From Heterodera schachtii (lineage: Eukaryota; Nematoda; Chromadorea; Rhabditida; Heteroderidae), in contig SIJG01000149.1 in NCBI GenBank assembly GCA_023374025.1, forward strand, positions 62,001-126,000: 64,000 nucleotides of DNA, read 5' to 3'. The position numbers and the translations under genes were made by a program. The notes under the pieces are model-generated. The model did not search any database and was not told the DNA's origin. It saw only the letters and a list, made by a program, of their open reading frames with translations. This document shows, piece after piece, positions 34,901-49,900 of the stretch. How positions within the stretch are numbered: the stretch's first letter is position 1; each line of letters begins with the position of its first letter.

Positions 34901-37900
34901 TTTTGGAAAAACAGAGTCTGTATTTTTCGATTAATAAAAATAAATCCGGTTTTAATATTGTGATACAGAATTTTTTTTTTATGTGTATAAAAGCAAATAT
35001 CCTAATGGTAACACAGCATACGATAGTTATAAGACACGGGTATACGGTAACAGTAAAACCAAACTTTGTTTACAGATTTCGAACAACAGTTAGTATGACA
35101 GACAGACAGACAAACGGAACGAAGGAAGGACAAGCGAAAAAAACATTTTAATTGATAAATGTAAATTTGTTAATTTTTTTTTTAAATTAATAATTTTTTT
35201 ATTATTGTTTTTTATTCAAAAAATTGTTTTTATTTCACGGCAAATAAAAAAAAATTTAAAATTGCGCTATTAAAACAAAATTACCGTCTTCGCCTCGGTG
35301 TTGCTGCTGGAAAACAGGAATTCCGCTGGGTGTGTGCTGTGGCTGGAAACCTTCGAGGCCTTAAAATTTTTTCTAAATTATTTTTCCTAATTTTCGAATA
35401 TTTATATGAGTGGACTGCTTCATCTTTTAATGGAAAAAAGCATTTATTTTCAATCAGAATTTAAATATATTGTCACAATTATGGCGAAGTGTCAATTGCA
35501 TTTGTCTGTTTTTTTCCGATCATCTGCTAAATATTGTGTCGATGATTATTATTATTAGGGCTCGGATTTTTAGGTTTTTACCTATTTTTTCCTGAGCTCC
35601 CTATGGTCTGAAATGCACGAAAAACATGTTTTTTTTTTGGGCTGTTGTTAAACTATTTCTCGAATATTTGTTGACTTTTTAATAAAATTTTTGTCATTTT
35701 ACACCCCTAAATTCGGAACTTTTTGGCACTTATTTTCCCATTTTTAGCACCTATTTTGGGGAATTTTTAGAACCTAAAACCTACCTATTTTTGCAGTTTT
35801 TAGCACCTAAAAATCCGAGCCCTAATTATTATGCGAATATTCAAGAGATAAAAATAATTACAATTAGAGTTAGGATACTTGAATAGAGAAGAAGCATAAT
35901 CCGGATTTTTTTAAAGTAGTTTTTTGTTTATCCGGAAAATTGAATCAAACAAAATCCATTATGATGGAAATATAAACTTATGGAAATATATGTTGCTGAA
36001 ATCCATCTAATTAATTAAAAAAGAAAAACATTTTTGTAATTTTTAGGTATTTTTTGGCTTAATATTATTTGTAACAACTTTTTTGGAATTTTCGCACCTA
36101 TTTATGAAACTGTTTGTGATTTTAAGACTTGCAACAAATCCAAACTCTAATAATAATAATCATAGTAAGTTTGTTAAAATTAAAGAAATGATATATGTAT
36201 ATACACAATAAAAACTGGAGAAGATAAAATTATATAGAATGAAAAAATTAAAAAGTTTTTACAAAAAAATGATAAAAAAAAAATTCCGAAAAATTTCCTT
36301 CACACTTCGTTTTCCCTTTTTAAGACAAAAAAAAACACAAAAATTGACACTTCGCCACACAAAAATTAATTGGGTTTTTTTTACCAACGATTATCAGAGA
36401 TATTATTATGATCACCTTGCACTTGGGACTGACTGGTGGCCAGCACGTGCATGCGCTTCTTGGCAATGGTTGTGCCCGTGTCGTCGGTGGGCCCGAAGCC
36501 CTCCTCGACCGACTCACTTTGTTGAACATCTGACAAAGACACGAAAAAATTCAAAAAAAAAAAAAAAAAACGATGGCGACGCTCGCTTAGAGAATTTTCA
36601 AAAATTTTTAAATGCAAAAATATTAATCTGAAATTAATAACAAAAATTTTTATATAAATTTTCATTGCTGGAACATTTTTTTTTTAAATTTAAAAACTTT
36701 TTGGAGTTGAAGCCTAACCCCAACCAAGGCTAGGCCCCTGAATTTTTTTGCAATTTTTTTTTTTGGAAAACTCACCCTCGGGCCCACGACGAGCCCATTC
36801 CTCTTGCTTCTCCTCACTTTCTTCACCCTTTTCAGTGGATTTTGCGTGTTCGAATGGTTGGGCGCCTGCAACAAATTATTTTGCATAAAATGATTTTTTT
36901 TTTCTAAGTTAGGGAACCATCAGTCCTTCGGATTTTCTTAAAAAATCGTATCAGGGATGATTCCGAATTCTTCCATAATTCAGGATTATTTTGCCCGAAA
37001 TTCCTAGTTTTTGAGCCTCCTGGTTACGAATTAAATATTCAGATTTTTTGGTCCACATGAACCACTGTGATCCATACCAATTTTTGTTAGAATTTTTTTT
37101 TTTGTTGTTAACTTTTAAAATTAACGCCGTCGCCTTCGCTTAATGTTAAAATAATAAAATATTCAGAAATTAAAAATAAATTAAAAAAAGCAAAAAGCAA
37201 CACACACACAAAAATAACATAACAAAAAGTAAAGCAGTTGGAGAAGAAAAAAAAAGGAAAAGCAAATCGAATGAAATAAAAGAAAAATTGAAATAAAAAT
37301 AAAATTGTACAGTGCAAAAAAAAAAAATAATTAAATAAATAAGTAAACATGATAAAAAGTGCAAGTGCATATGTAAAATAATGATAATTGATTTATTAAT
37401 TAATTTATTTTTTGTTAATTCTTTGGCCCCATCGGCCAAAAAATTTACTAAAATAATTTTAATAAATTTTAAATTTTGTTTTAAGCGTTTAAATAATTGC
37501 TTTAATTGTAAGTGTTAGCAATTTTCAGGTTAACTGAGTTCGCCATTTAGCCATTCTTTAATCAAAAATTTTTTTTTTTTTTTGGGATTTTCAAATCCTT
37601 TGGCATTGTGCCACTCTTTAACCCTAGTTTCAAATGTTTCAAATCTTTTGGCATTGTGACTCAGTTTTTCTCAATCAATTTTTGCTTTGTTGGCCCTGTT
37701 CAGTCTCAGACAGACACAAGCACAGCTTACTGATCTTGGCCATCAGTTTGCGCTGCAACTCCTGCAGCTGTTCCACCGGCAGGCCGACCATGCCCGGCGT
37801 CTCCGTCTCGTACTGTTGCTTGGTGGTGATTGTGCGCCGCACGCTGCTCACGGTCAGCTGCAAATCCGCGTCCGGAAAGCGCTCCGCCAGGAAGGCAGCC

Positions 37901-40900
37901 AGCCGCGCGGTCAACTCCCGGTCATCCGGCAGGCGGATCGCGCCCGCCACCGCTTCCGCGTCCATTTCCGCCTCAAGCCGTTGGAGACGATCCACCACTG
38001 AGGAGGACGGTGATGATGAAAATGGTTGTTGTTGTTGTTGTGGTGGTGTTGCAGCAACGTTTTGGCGTTGTTGGTGGTGCTGTTGGTGGTTGGTAGCATT
38101 TTTGGGTTGCGCGGTTGCTTGGTGAGGCGAAGCGCTTTCTATCCGAATTGGCACTCCGATCCCGACACTTCCACCACCAATGCCACTAAGGAAAACCGGC
38201 AAAAGTGCTCATTTTGTGCCGTAATTGGGGCTTGGAATTACTTTATGATGAGCTGAGTCAATTGGCTTCTTCTCTTACAATGATTAATTTTAGTAAAATT
38301 ATTATTTTTTTATTATTTTGAAAGCAAATTTCGACATTACAAAATTTAGCGAGCAAAAGCTGGTGGTTTTTTTTTTTGAATTTTTGAAGCAAATGTCCGA
38401 TAAAAAATTCAAAATTTGAGAAAATTTCTCTTGAAAATTTTTAAAAATATTTTTTAAATTTGAGCTTTTTCTTATTTTGAAAAATAAAAATGAAATTTTT
38501 TTAATTCGTTCCAAAAAGTTTTATTTTAACTAAAAGAAAGAAAAGAAAAACGGTAAATATGAATTTAATCCTTTAATGAATGTGTGTGGTTGGCACCAAT
38601 TTATTTTCGGGGATAAGTCGAGAAGGAATGAGATGAAAGAGATGGGGACAACAAGCAACAACTGCTGGCCAAGGCCATTCAAGCCGATGCTAATAACGAA
38701 TGTTCCATTGGTTCAATACACACACAAATACACATAAAAGTTTATCCCATCCGCCGATCACCAAAACAAATTTATGCCCCTATAAATTGCCTCTCTCTCT
38801 CTCTCTCTTCTTCAGCTAGTCTCTATCTCTCACTCCCTCTCTTCTTCAGCTACTCTCTCTCTCTCTCTCATATTCATTCAATCACTCCCTCTCTATCTCT
38901 CTCTTATTCACCCACTCACTTCCTCTTTCCCTCTCTTACTCACCCACTCACTCCCTCTCTCTCTCTCTCTCCGTACCCTCTCTGTATTCCCCTCATTCCC
39001 TCTTTCTCTTATTCAGTCACTCTTTATCTCTCTCTCGCTCTCGCTCTCCTCCTCTTTGTCTCTCTCGATCACTCCCTCTCCCATTGACTATCTCTCCTTC
39101 TCTCTATCTCTCTCTATTATTCACTCACTCACTCCCTCTCCCACTCACTCTCTCTCTCACTCTCTATCTCTTTGTCTCACTCTCGGGCTATGTTGTTGGT
39201 GTTGTTGTTTGTTGTGGATTTTATTGTATGTATGTGTGTAAATTGATCGACCAATCGGCGGACGGGTGTGAATTTGCCATTTGGAAAAGTCGAGAGTGTC
39301 GAGAGTGAGCGATCAGATAAATTGATCGGACGGACGAAACTCGAGAGAGTGTCGAGAGTGAGTCAGTTAAGAACAGTGAGTGAAGCGGCAGGGATTTATC
39401 GCCAAATCTCTCCCAAATTCCTTCCCCTTTTCCTCCTCCTCCTCCTCCTCATCCGCTTCTGAATGAGACGATCAATTTTCACGATAAGAGCGGGGCTAAA
39501 ACCCAAGGCTTCTTCTCTCACAGGGGGAGGGGCGAACTTTAATTTATTATATTTTATTTGTTATTTATTTTCAAATTAAAAAAGAATGCCTCCGGGCAAA
39601 TTTTTTGAAATTTGGGCGCAAAAATGGCTTATTTTTAAATTTGTGAGACAAAAATCAAAAATTTTATTAAGCAGTAAAAGTGAGAATTTTTCAAGACTTA
39701 ATCGGAGCATTGTTATTTTAAAGGGGATTGAAAGTTTTTAATTATAATTTTAATTAAATTAATTATTTTTAATTAAATTTGTTTAACTGAAACCAAAAGG
39801 GTTCCCAAAGATCAAATTAGTACCAAAAACCAAAAATGAAAAACCGAAAAGAAGTGTGAACAAATTTACGCCACAAACAAAATATGAAACTACAGTATAA
39901 TAATAATAGAAGCAAATTGCAAGGGGTACGGTAATTGAAATGAGAGGAATATTCGAGAAATATAATAAGCTAAGGGTAATTAAAAGCAAGCATAAGTTAG
40001 TCCGAATGGAGGTTGCAAAGCTTTTTTTTAAGGCTTCAAATTAAGAATTTGAGTCAAAAATTTTAAATTATTATAAATTTGTAATAATATTTTTTGAAAA
40101 TGGCAAATTTGGAATTTAAAATCAATTTTAGAAAATTTAAAGATTTATCAAAATTCCAAAAAAAAATTGCATGCTCAAGACTCTCGAATATTCCGAAATT
40201 GGTGAGAAAGAAAATTGGGGTTGGAAAGTATGCAAAATTGCGGATGTGACCAAACACAAGGACCAAAAAAGGAGGAGGACAGCTTTAAGTAGGGGCAGAA
40301 AATTTGGGATTATTTTGTTGAGATAATTGAGAATTAATTAGGCTATTAAATTGGGGCGGGAAGGGGGTTAAGTGGCAAGTGAGTGTGAAAATTTTCAAAA
40401 AATTTTAATTTTTCGAAATTTTTAAATGAAATTTAGTTAGCTTTTATGTAATTAATATGTAATTAATTGTTTGTTTCTTTTTTTGGTTCACCATCACCAA
40501 CCACCAACCGCAAAAAACATTTGTGTGGACGGACAGAGCGAACAACAAAATTGGTGTATTGTGCCAAAATTGCACATTGGTACATTCATTTTTGAATATT
40601 CAATAATGTTCAGGAAGTGTGCGTGAAGAAAATTTTTCTAAATTTTTGAGGGGGCAAATTAAAAAAAAAAATTAAATTTAAATTAAATAAATATTTAAAA
40701 CAAAAAATTCAACGAAAAAAGCATTGGGGTTTTGCGTAAGCATTACAAAACTTTAAAAAAACGTAAAGCAATATTTTTTGTTTGTTTCTGAGCATAATTT
40801 CACAGAAATGGAATTTTTTCGCTAATTTTCATAAATTTGCCCCTCAAAAATGAAAAAAATAAAATCAATTTTTTTAAATGGACGGATTTTTTCGGCGAGG

Positions 40901-43900
40901 GGTGCTCAGAAAGAAAGAAAGAGAGAAACTCAGAAAATAGCGCAAGGGCTCAGACAGGCAGAGAAAAAAATTGTAACGGAAGAGAGAGCAGCAGCAGTAG
41001 CAGAGAGTGTGTGTGTGTGTGTGTATAGCAGAGAAAAAAAGGAAATACACCTATACTAAAAAGAAAAGAAACATAACATTGTGTGTGGAGTATGTGTTGT
41101 TGTATATATAAATGCATATGACGCATAATTGGGGGCTGTGCCAAAAAAGAAAATAATAAAAAATAATTATTATTTATTTAAACATAAGCTACAGCGACGA
41201 CGTCGGCACGGCGTTTTTTTTTGGGTGGTATGGATGTCCTACGACGGCACACAAAGTGCCAGCCGTTTCGAGACTAATCCCGGCGGTCTTCGGCTTGGTC
41301 GTGCCAATGCCCATCATCATGACCATGGCGGTCTTCCTCCGTTGGCACCGGTGTGCCAACTTCGTCGGCACGACCATGGCCACCATTTGTTGGAGCAGTA
41401 CCTCCCCCTCCTCGTCTGTGTTCGGCTTCTTCCTCCTCATGTGGTTGTTCTTCTGCCAGCTGCGCATGTGCCAACTGCTTCTCCTCCTCTGTTTCTCCTT
41501 CACCGCCTCTACCGTTGCTGCTGCTCCACGAGTCGGTTACGGTGGTTACAGTAGTCACTGTTGTGGTGCCACTCTTTTGCATGGCTTCTGCCTCTGCAGC
41601 GGGTGCAGATACTGCTTCAGAGGGTGGTGATTGGTCGGATCGGTGCTGTTCCCATTCAACGACATGGTCATGGTGTACAACAGTACCACCATCACCGTAC
41701 TCCTCTGGCATGGGCTCGTCAAAGTGTTGCTCAATACGGTAATGGTCCGGCTCATCAACAACAACAGCATATTGTTGCTCCTCCATCGGTTGCTGAGGAT
41801 GATGCTCATGCACAACAAATTGTTGCTGTTGTTGTTGTTGCTGTTCATCATGGATCACAACGGAGCCTTGAATATTGGAAAGAAATTTATTTTGTAAAAA
41901 AAATAAAATAATAAAAAAAAAATAAATTTAATGAAAAATTAAAAATATTAAAAATATATAAAAATGTAAAAAATTTAATAAAGAAAATAATTAAAATACG
42001 AAAATAAATAGTTAGAACTGGACGGGACCTGGACTAAGCCGGGATTTGCCCGGGATCCCGGTTCCTGTTTATTTTTTGAAAAAAGGGCGGGATCGGAGTC
42101 ACGACAAAATCGGGATTTGAACCCCGGGGGTGGGAGTCAAATCCCGGCAAAATCTGGATTTTAACCCCCCGTGGTCGGGATTCAAATCCCGGCAAAACTG
42201 GGATTTCAATCCCAGTAATCCTATCCCGGCATGAGGCTAATCCCGAATCTTGGTCCCGACTATTTCAAAATTCCGGCTCTAATAAATAGTGATATAAAAG
42301 AGAAATGAGTTTATTAATTTTAAAAACATAATAAATATATTAATTTCAAAAAAGCACCTTCACTGCCTTGTGATGGCTCGCGTTGTGTTGTCTCTTCCGT
42401 GGGCTGTTGTTCTTCTACAGTTGGTTCATGCACTGCTTGAACATGATGATGTTCCTCCTCCTCCTCCTCCATTTGCATTTGTTGTTCTTTTTGCGGCACA
42501 ATATGTTCAGTGACAATTTTTGTTGTCTTAAATGGGGGGGGGGAAGTTAATTTAAATTTCAAAATAAATTAAAACATTCATTTTGTAATCTTCCGAGAAA
42601 GTTAATTTTGTAAAAAAATTGATTTTTAATATAAAATTTTTTAAACATTTTAAAATTTCTAAAAAAATAGTTTTATTTTATTTTAAGAAAAATAAAATAT
42701 AAAAAAATTTTATTGAAAAATAAAATAAAAATTCTATTATTTTTCAAGAAAAAAAGACGAAAAAATATAACATTCTAAAATATAAAAAAAAAAACTTAAA
42801 AACATGAAAAATGAAAAACTATTGGATATTTTCTTGAAATTTTTATGGAAAATGTTCCTATAAATTAGTTTTTTTTTTTGCAATTTGAATTATGCAAATA
42901 ATCCTTTGTTGTAATTGTGCTCCCCCACCTGCACTGTCGTCATGCCGATGGGCTGCCCATGCTCGTCATGGCTGATCAGTTGCTGCGGCTCCCCGTCAAT
43001 TACCATCGCTTCACGGCTTCGTGCCAGCCGATCCAAATGGTCCTGCAGCGGCTGCTGCTGCTGTTGCTGCTGATCAGCACCACCACCACCGCCGATGGCC
43101 ATTGTTTCCCACTGCTCGTGCTCTTTGTCCGTCAACGGGAGGCCATGCCGTTCCACCTCATTGCGTTGGACCTGCAAATTTAATTTAAAAAATATTTTAA
43201 AATTAAAAAAAAAAATAATTTTTTGTTTTTCCTTTAAAAGTAAAAGGAACCAAATGAATAGCAAAAAATGAGAATTAATTGTTCAAAAAATGAAGCAATA
43301 AAGAAGGATGAGAAGATGTGCTTGGGTTCTGGGAGCCTCAAATAATATTAAAAGTGAACATTGTCCGGTGATGAATTGTGAAATTTCCATAAATCCTAGA
43401 ATTTCAAATTAAGCGGCAGAGATAAAAAAAGGAATTGCTTTCAAATTTCATAAAAAATTATTTTAGAAAATTATTTATGTGATTTTGTGAATAGATTTTG
43501 ATCAAAGCAAATTTTGTTGATATAAGAAAGGATAAAGGACAACTATGACCAGGGTAAACAAAATTCTGGTCAAATACCCCTTTAGTAAGCCTAGAAATTA
43601 ACCAATTTAAATTTTCAAGAAATTTTGGAATGCCAATTAAAAATGTTACTGAGAAATGCAACTCATTCGGAAATTCATTAAATATTTAAAAAAAAAACTA
43701 TGAAAACTTATCAAATAAGTTTTCTTTTTTATGCAATTTTTTAAAAGGAAAAATTTGTTTGGGATTTTCAATTTGTTCCATATAAACAATTATTATTATT
43801 TTTTTGCGAAAATTATTTCTTAAAAAATCTGAGTAAAAAAATTGATTTCCATGTTATGATGAATTATGTGAATTTATTAATTCTGAAAAATATTTGCTGA

Positions 43901-46900
43901 AGAAAAAATAACAAAATTGAGCAAAAACATTTAAATGCGAATAAAAAAATTAAAAAATTCATTTAATGCAATAAATTTAATTTCCACAAAAAATGTTTTT
44001 TTGGCATTTAACTTTTTCAATAATTTTTTTTATTTATAAAATTGAATCCGGCAAAATCCTATCAAATTTTGATGAAATATTTGGCCAAGGATGTGACATA
44101 AATGAAAGTGAAGAAATTGTGATAAGGATTGAACAAAACGACCAAAACGAGCAAAATGATAACTCAACAGCAGCAATTGATCAAATTGGTGGAGAAATGG
44201 GAATGGACCCAAATGATCAACAAAAAAGAGAAATAATTCGAAAATTTGAAGCAATTAAAGAAAAACTAAGAGAAAAGAGAAAATATGAAAATAAAAACCA
44301 TAGCAAAATTGAGAGAAAAATTGGAAAATTATTAGGAACAAATCGGAAAATTAATATCACAAATGGAAAAAAGAATTGAATTTAAATAAAATGAAAATTA
44401 AAAAGCAATTTCATGATCAGAAAAAGAAAGAATTCATTGATAAATTTGATGAATTTAAAGAATTATATGGCCAAGGCAAACAGAAAGAATTTGCCAAGGA
44501 ATTGGGCATTACTAAAAAGACATTTATAAAATGGAAAAAAGAATTGGTGCCAGAATATTATAAAAGTAATTGAATAATTAAATTTTAATTATTACTAATC
44601 ATTTTTATTTAGCACAAACTAAATATTCCAATGAGGACAAAGCAAAAAAGATGAAGCAATATTTCAAAATCAAAGAAAAACATCCAAAAATTGTCGATAA
44701 AATAATTGCCGAAAAATTGGGACTGAAATATAACACAATGAGAAAGTGGAAAAAGCAATTTGCACCAAAACATTTGCTTGATATGTGCTGATTTAGTTTG
44801 CATGTTTTGAAGGCTTTCAAGAACATTCCCAATTTTTCAAAAAATTTTATTTGAAGTTAAAAATTTTTGAAGAGTTGACAAATAAATAGATTCAAAATTT
44901 GAATAATTTTGAAGTTTTTTGTTTGTCAATTAAAAACTAATTATAATTGATTAAAATAGCAATTTCACAAAATTTTTGTTGGATACAAAGCCAATTATGG
45001 CTAATTAATTATTATTTCTTTATAATTATGTGCCCAAAAAATAAATGATTTCCGAGCAAATTGTTACACTTTCCTTTTAATTTCCATCATTAAAAAAATT
45101 TCATAGCCATAATCAATGTAATATTTTTTTTTTTTTTAAAACTAAATTGCCTATTTTAGTGAATTTTCCAAAACATTGATGGATTAGGTATATTTTTCAG
45201 TAACTTTTTACATTGGCATGCCAAAGTTTGATGAATTTGTGAAGGAATTAGGCATTTTTAAGAGACATTTTTTAAATGGAAAATGTAATTAATGCCTAAA
45301 TATAATAAAAATAAGGGTAATATATTTAAAAGAATTTTGGTTATTTTTTGAATTGATTTAATATTTTAATGAAGAGAGAGAGTTAAAATGATGAAATAAT
45401 ATTTTGGAATTAAAATAGAAACCCAAAAATTTCCATCTGACTGAAAATTTTGTCAACATTTCCTCCAACAAAAAAAAAACGCATCCCATGGTAATTAATA
45501 TATTCATTATTACTCAGAAGCAATCAATCAATTCCTTTAATGTATCAATTTTATCATAATGTTTACTTTAAAAGAAAAATAAAATATTATTAAATTATTA
45601 TTTTTTGCGAAAATTATTTCTTAAAAATCTGAGCAAAAAAATTGATTTCTCTGTTAGGAATTAGGTGAATCAATTAATTGAAAATATTTATTGATGAGAA
45701 AATAACAAAATTGAGTAATAATATTAAACGCGAATAAAACACTAAGATTTCTCCAAAAAATGTTTTTATGGCATTTAATATTTCGTATAATTTTGCATTG
45801 TTTATAAAATTGAATCCGGCAAAATCCAACCAAATTTTGATGAAATATTTGGCGATGGATGGGACAAAAGAAAACGAAGAACATATGGTAAAAATTGAAC
45901 TAAACGAGCAAAATGAATCTACGGAAGTTGATCAAATGGGTGGAGAAATTTATTGGAACGGACCCAAATGATCAACAAAAAAGAGAAACAATTAAAAGAA
46001 ATTTGATGTAATTAAAGAAGAAAAAAAGGAAATACAAAAATAGAAATTGAGACAAAAAATTGGAAAATTATTAGGCGTAAATCGCCTGAAAAATATACAA
46101 ATGGAAAAAAGAATTAAATTTAAATAAAAAGAAAAGCAACAAAATGAAAAACAGTTTTTATGAGAAGAAAAAAAAAGAATTTATTGAAAAATTTGATGAA
46201 TTTAAAGATTTATATGGCCAAGGCAAACAGAAAGAATTTGTGAAGGAATTGACATTTCTCACGACACATTTTGGAAATGGAAAAAGGCATTAGTACCAAA
46301 ATAAGTGGGTAATTAAATATTAATTAGTTTAATCATTGTTACTTAAGCACCTAATAAATATTCTGATTGAGGACCAATCAGAAAAGATTAAGCGATATTT
46401 TGAAATGAAAGCAAATAATCAAAAAATTAAGACAAAATAATTGCCGAGAAATTGGGAATTGAAAGAATAAATCCATTTTGCTTCAAAATTTTAATTAATT
46501 GATGTTTTTGTTAAATTTGATTAAAATCGCTTACAAAATTTGTATGAATGTGAAGACAATTATGGCTAAATAATTTTATAATTGTGCTCCACAAAATAAA
46601 TGATTTAAAGTAAATTATTTCACTTTTCTTTGCGAAATTTTAATTTGTAAAATAATTTCCTCCATTTAAAAATTTTTTTGGCCACAATTAATTAAATATT
46701 TTTTATTATTTTTTTTAACTAAATTGTTTATTTAAATTGATGATTTGTAAAGGAATTGGGCATAACATTTTTTAAAAATAAACTTAAAAATTTATTTTTT
46801 TTTATTTTTTTTTTTGCGATTTGCGCCTAAATTTTTTTTTATTGGTTTACTTCAATTTTGCACTCATTTTTCAATTAATATTTTTTGTTTTTTATTAATT

Positions 46901-49900
46901 GCATCAATTCTCACACCGAAAGGTCGGGAACACTTTCTAATTTATGGTACTGAAGAGATAAAATCCAAAAAAAAAAAAAATTTACATTTCAATCTGAAAA
47001 ATTTACCAACATTTTGAAATATTAAAAAAAAAAACCCAAAATTATTATTTTTTGCCAAAATGATTTCTTAAAAACCTACGTAAAAAAATTGATTTCTCTG
47101 TTATGAATTATGTGAATTTATTAATTAAGAGAAAATAAAAAATTGAATAATATATTTAAGAAAACATTAAATAAATTCATTTAATGCAATAATTCGATTT
47201 CCCCCTAAAAAATGTTTTTTTGGCATTTAACTTTTTCAATAATTTTTTTTATTTATAAAATTGAATCCGGCAAAATCCTATCAAATTTTGATGAAATATT
47301 TGGCCAAGGATGTGACATAAATGAAAGTGAAGAAATTGTGATAAGGATTGAACAAAACGACCAAAACGAGCAAAATGATAACTCAACAGCAGCAATTGAT
47401 CAAATTGGTGGAGAAATGGGAATGGACCCAAATGATCAACAAAAAAGAGAAATAATTCGAAAATTTGAAGCAATTAAAGAAAAACTAAGAGAAAAGAGAA
47501 AATTTGAAAATAAAAACCATAGCAAAATTGAGAGAAAAATTGGAAAATTATTAGGAACAAATCGAAAATTAATTCAAAAATGGAAAAATGAATTAAATTT
47601 AAATAAAAATAAAATTAAAAAGCGAATTTATGAGCATAAAAAACGCAAATTCATTGAACAAATTGATGAATTTAAAGAATTATATGCCCAAGGCAAACAG
47701 AAAGAATTTGCGAAGGAATTGGGCATTTCTCACGACACATTTTGGAAATGGAAAAAGGAATTAGCGCCAAAATATAATAAAAGTAAGAGAAATTATTTAA
47801 ATAATAAAAAAATATTTAATTAAGCACCAAATAAATATTCCAATGAGGATAAATTGAAAATGATAAAGCAATATTTTAAAATAAAAGAAGCAAATCCAAA
47901 AATGAATGACGAAATAATTGCCAAGAAATTGGGAATTGGAAGAACAACTCTATGAACAAATGGAAAAAGGAATATTATTCATCCATTTGATCAGTGATTT
48001 TTACTTGGTCTGAGTGATTTTTGAAGCATTGTTCCTTTAATTAATTACACATAATTAATTAGTTCATAAAAAATCGCATGCTGAAATTTTTTTCAAAAAA
48101 TTTTTTTTCTTGAAATTTTTTTACTAAGAAATTTCCTAAGAATTTTTTTATGAAAAATTTCTAGGTTTGAAAAATTTTTTTTTAATTTTTACGGGGGGGG
48201 GGGGGGTCCCCTAGGGGTGTTAAAATTTTGATCACTCCCGATCAGCCTAAAGGTGTGAGTGATCTGATCACTGTGGTGCAATGGACTTTTTTGATCAGCA
48301 TCCAAAGTTATATATTTTTTCTTGCACTATAAAAAAAAGTTACATGTCTTCAATATTATTTTTGAACTTATAATTTTGGAACAGCAAATTTGGGACAATT
48401 TTCGGGAAAAAATTCATAAAAAAATTTTTCCTTTTACAATTTCCAATTTTTTTTTTTTGTGTGCTTCTTAATATTTATGGTGAGGGTACATGTAAACATT
48501 GAAGACGAAAGAAATAAAATATAAGAAAAAATAATGATGTTGAATAAAGATGAGAATTATTATGAAAATTAATGAAAATTCATCGCTTACTGTACGAAAA
48601 TTTAAAAAAAATCCAAGAAAATGGGAATTTTATTTAGAAAAAATCCAAGAAAAATGGGAATTTTTAAAAAACCAAGAAAAACGGGAATTTTAATTAGAAA
48701 AAAAACAAGAAAAATTGGAATTTTATTTAGAAAAGGTCCAAGAAAAATGGGAATTTTTAAAAAACCAAGAAAAACGGGAATTTTAATTAGAAAAAAAAAC
48801 AAGAAAAAAGAGAATTTTATTTAGAAAAGATCCAAGAAAAATGGAATTTTTTTTTTTAATTTTACAATATTTTCTTAACAAATTTGACCCAAAATGATTT
48901 TCTCCCCGGCGATGTTTAACAAAACCGACGGATTCCAATTTTTCCAATTTATTAATTTAATTTAAAATTAAATTTCAAAAATGGAATCCCTCTCTCACAC
49001 ACCTCTTCCCCGTCCCGATAGACGTGTTCCGTCACGCGTTCGTCCACAATTGGCGCCTCCCCATTCTGCGCGTGGTGCACAAAGCGTTCAGTGCGCGTGA
49101 CCACCGTCTCCACGTTGCCCTCCTGCTGCTGCATGGGCTGTTGTTGTTGTTGTTGTTCCGCTGCAACCGATGATGGAGTGGGCGAAATGCCAGCGCTGCT
49201 TGATGGCGCTAAATTTGTTAATTGCGTTTCGGCAATTTTTTGAATGAAATTTAATAAAAAATTAATAAAAGATATTTAATAATTTTCAAATGAATTTTAA
49301 ACAATTTTTATTATTTTAAATAAATAAAAATTAATTTTAAAAAGATTAATAAATTCGAATAAATTGTCACAAAAAACATTTATAAAAAATTTTCAAAAAA
49401 AATATATATAATCAGGAAAATAAAATAATTAAATTAAAAAAATTTTTATTTTAAAAGCAAAAATAAATGAAAATAAAATAAATAAAAACTAATTAAGTTA
49501 AATTGAGTACAAATTTTTATTTTCTTACTAAAATTATTGTAAACTCACGTGTTGCACTGAGCGCTTGTGACAGCGCGACTGCAGCGGTTGGCGCAGCGGC
49601 GAACGCAAGTCCACCAGTGGCAGCCGCCAGACTGCCCTTGCTGGAATGGTCACGACGCAGTGATGCTGCAGCAACGATGGGCGTGCCGCCACGACTCGCA
49701 CTGGTACGCCATGCGTCGTCAATGTCCGCTACGGTGGCACCCGTGATGTCCAAGCCGTACATGCGATGCACAATGTCGTCACGGCCAATTTGGCGTAATG
49801 CCTTTTCCAAGTCGTCGGACACTGAAAATGATTAAAAAATAATAATTTATTTTATTTTTCTAGCTTTAAAAGAAAAGGTCAATTAAACTAATTACATAAC

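Noticed and set aside
39056..39308. Ser/Leu-rich plus-strand frames
   Set aside because: They translate the CT microsatellite.
48600..48850. Open frames through AGAAAAATGGGAATT repeats on both strands
   Set aside because: A minisatellite; the frames are artefacts of unit length and composition.
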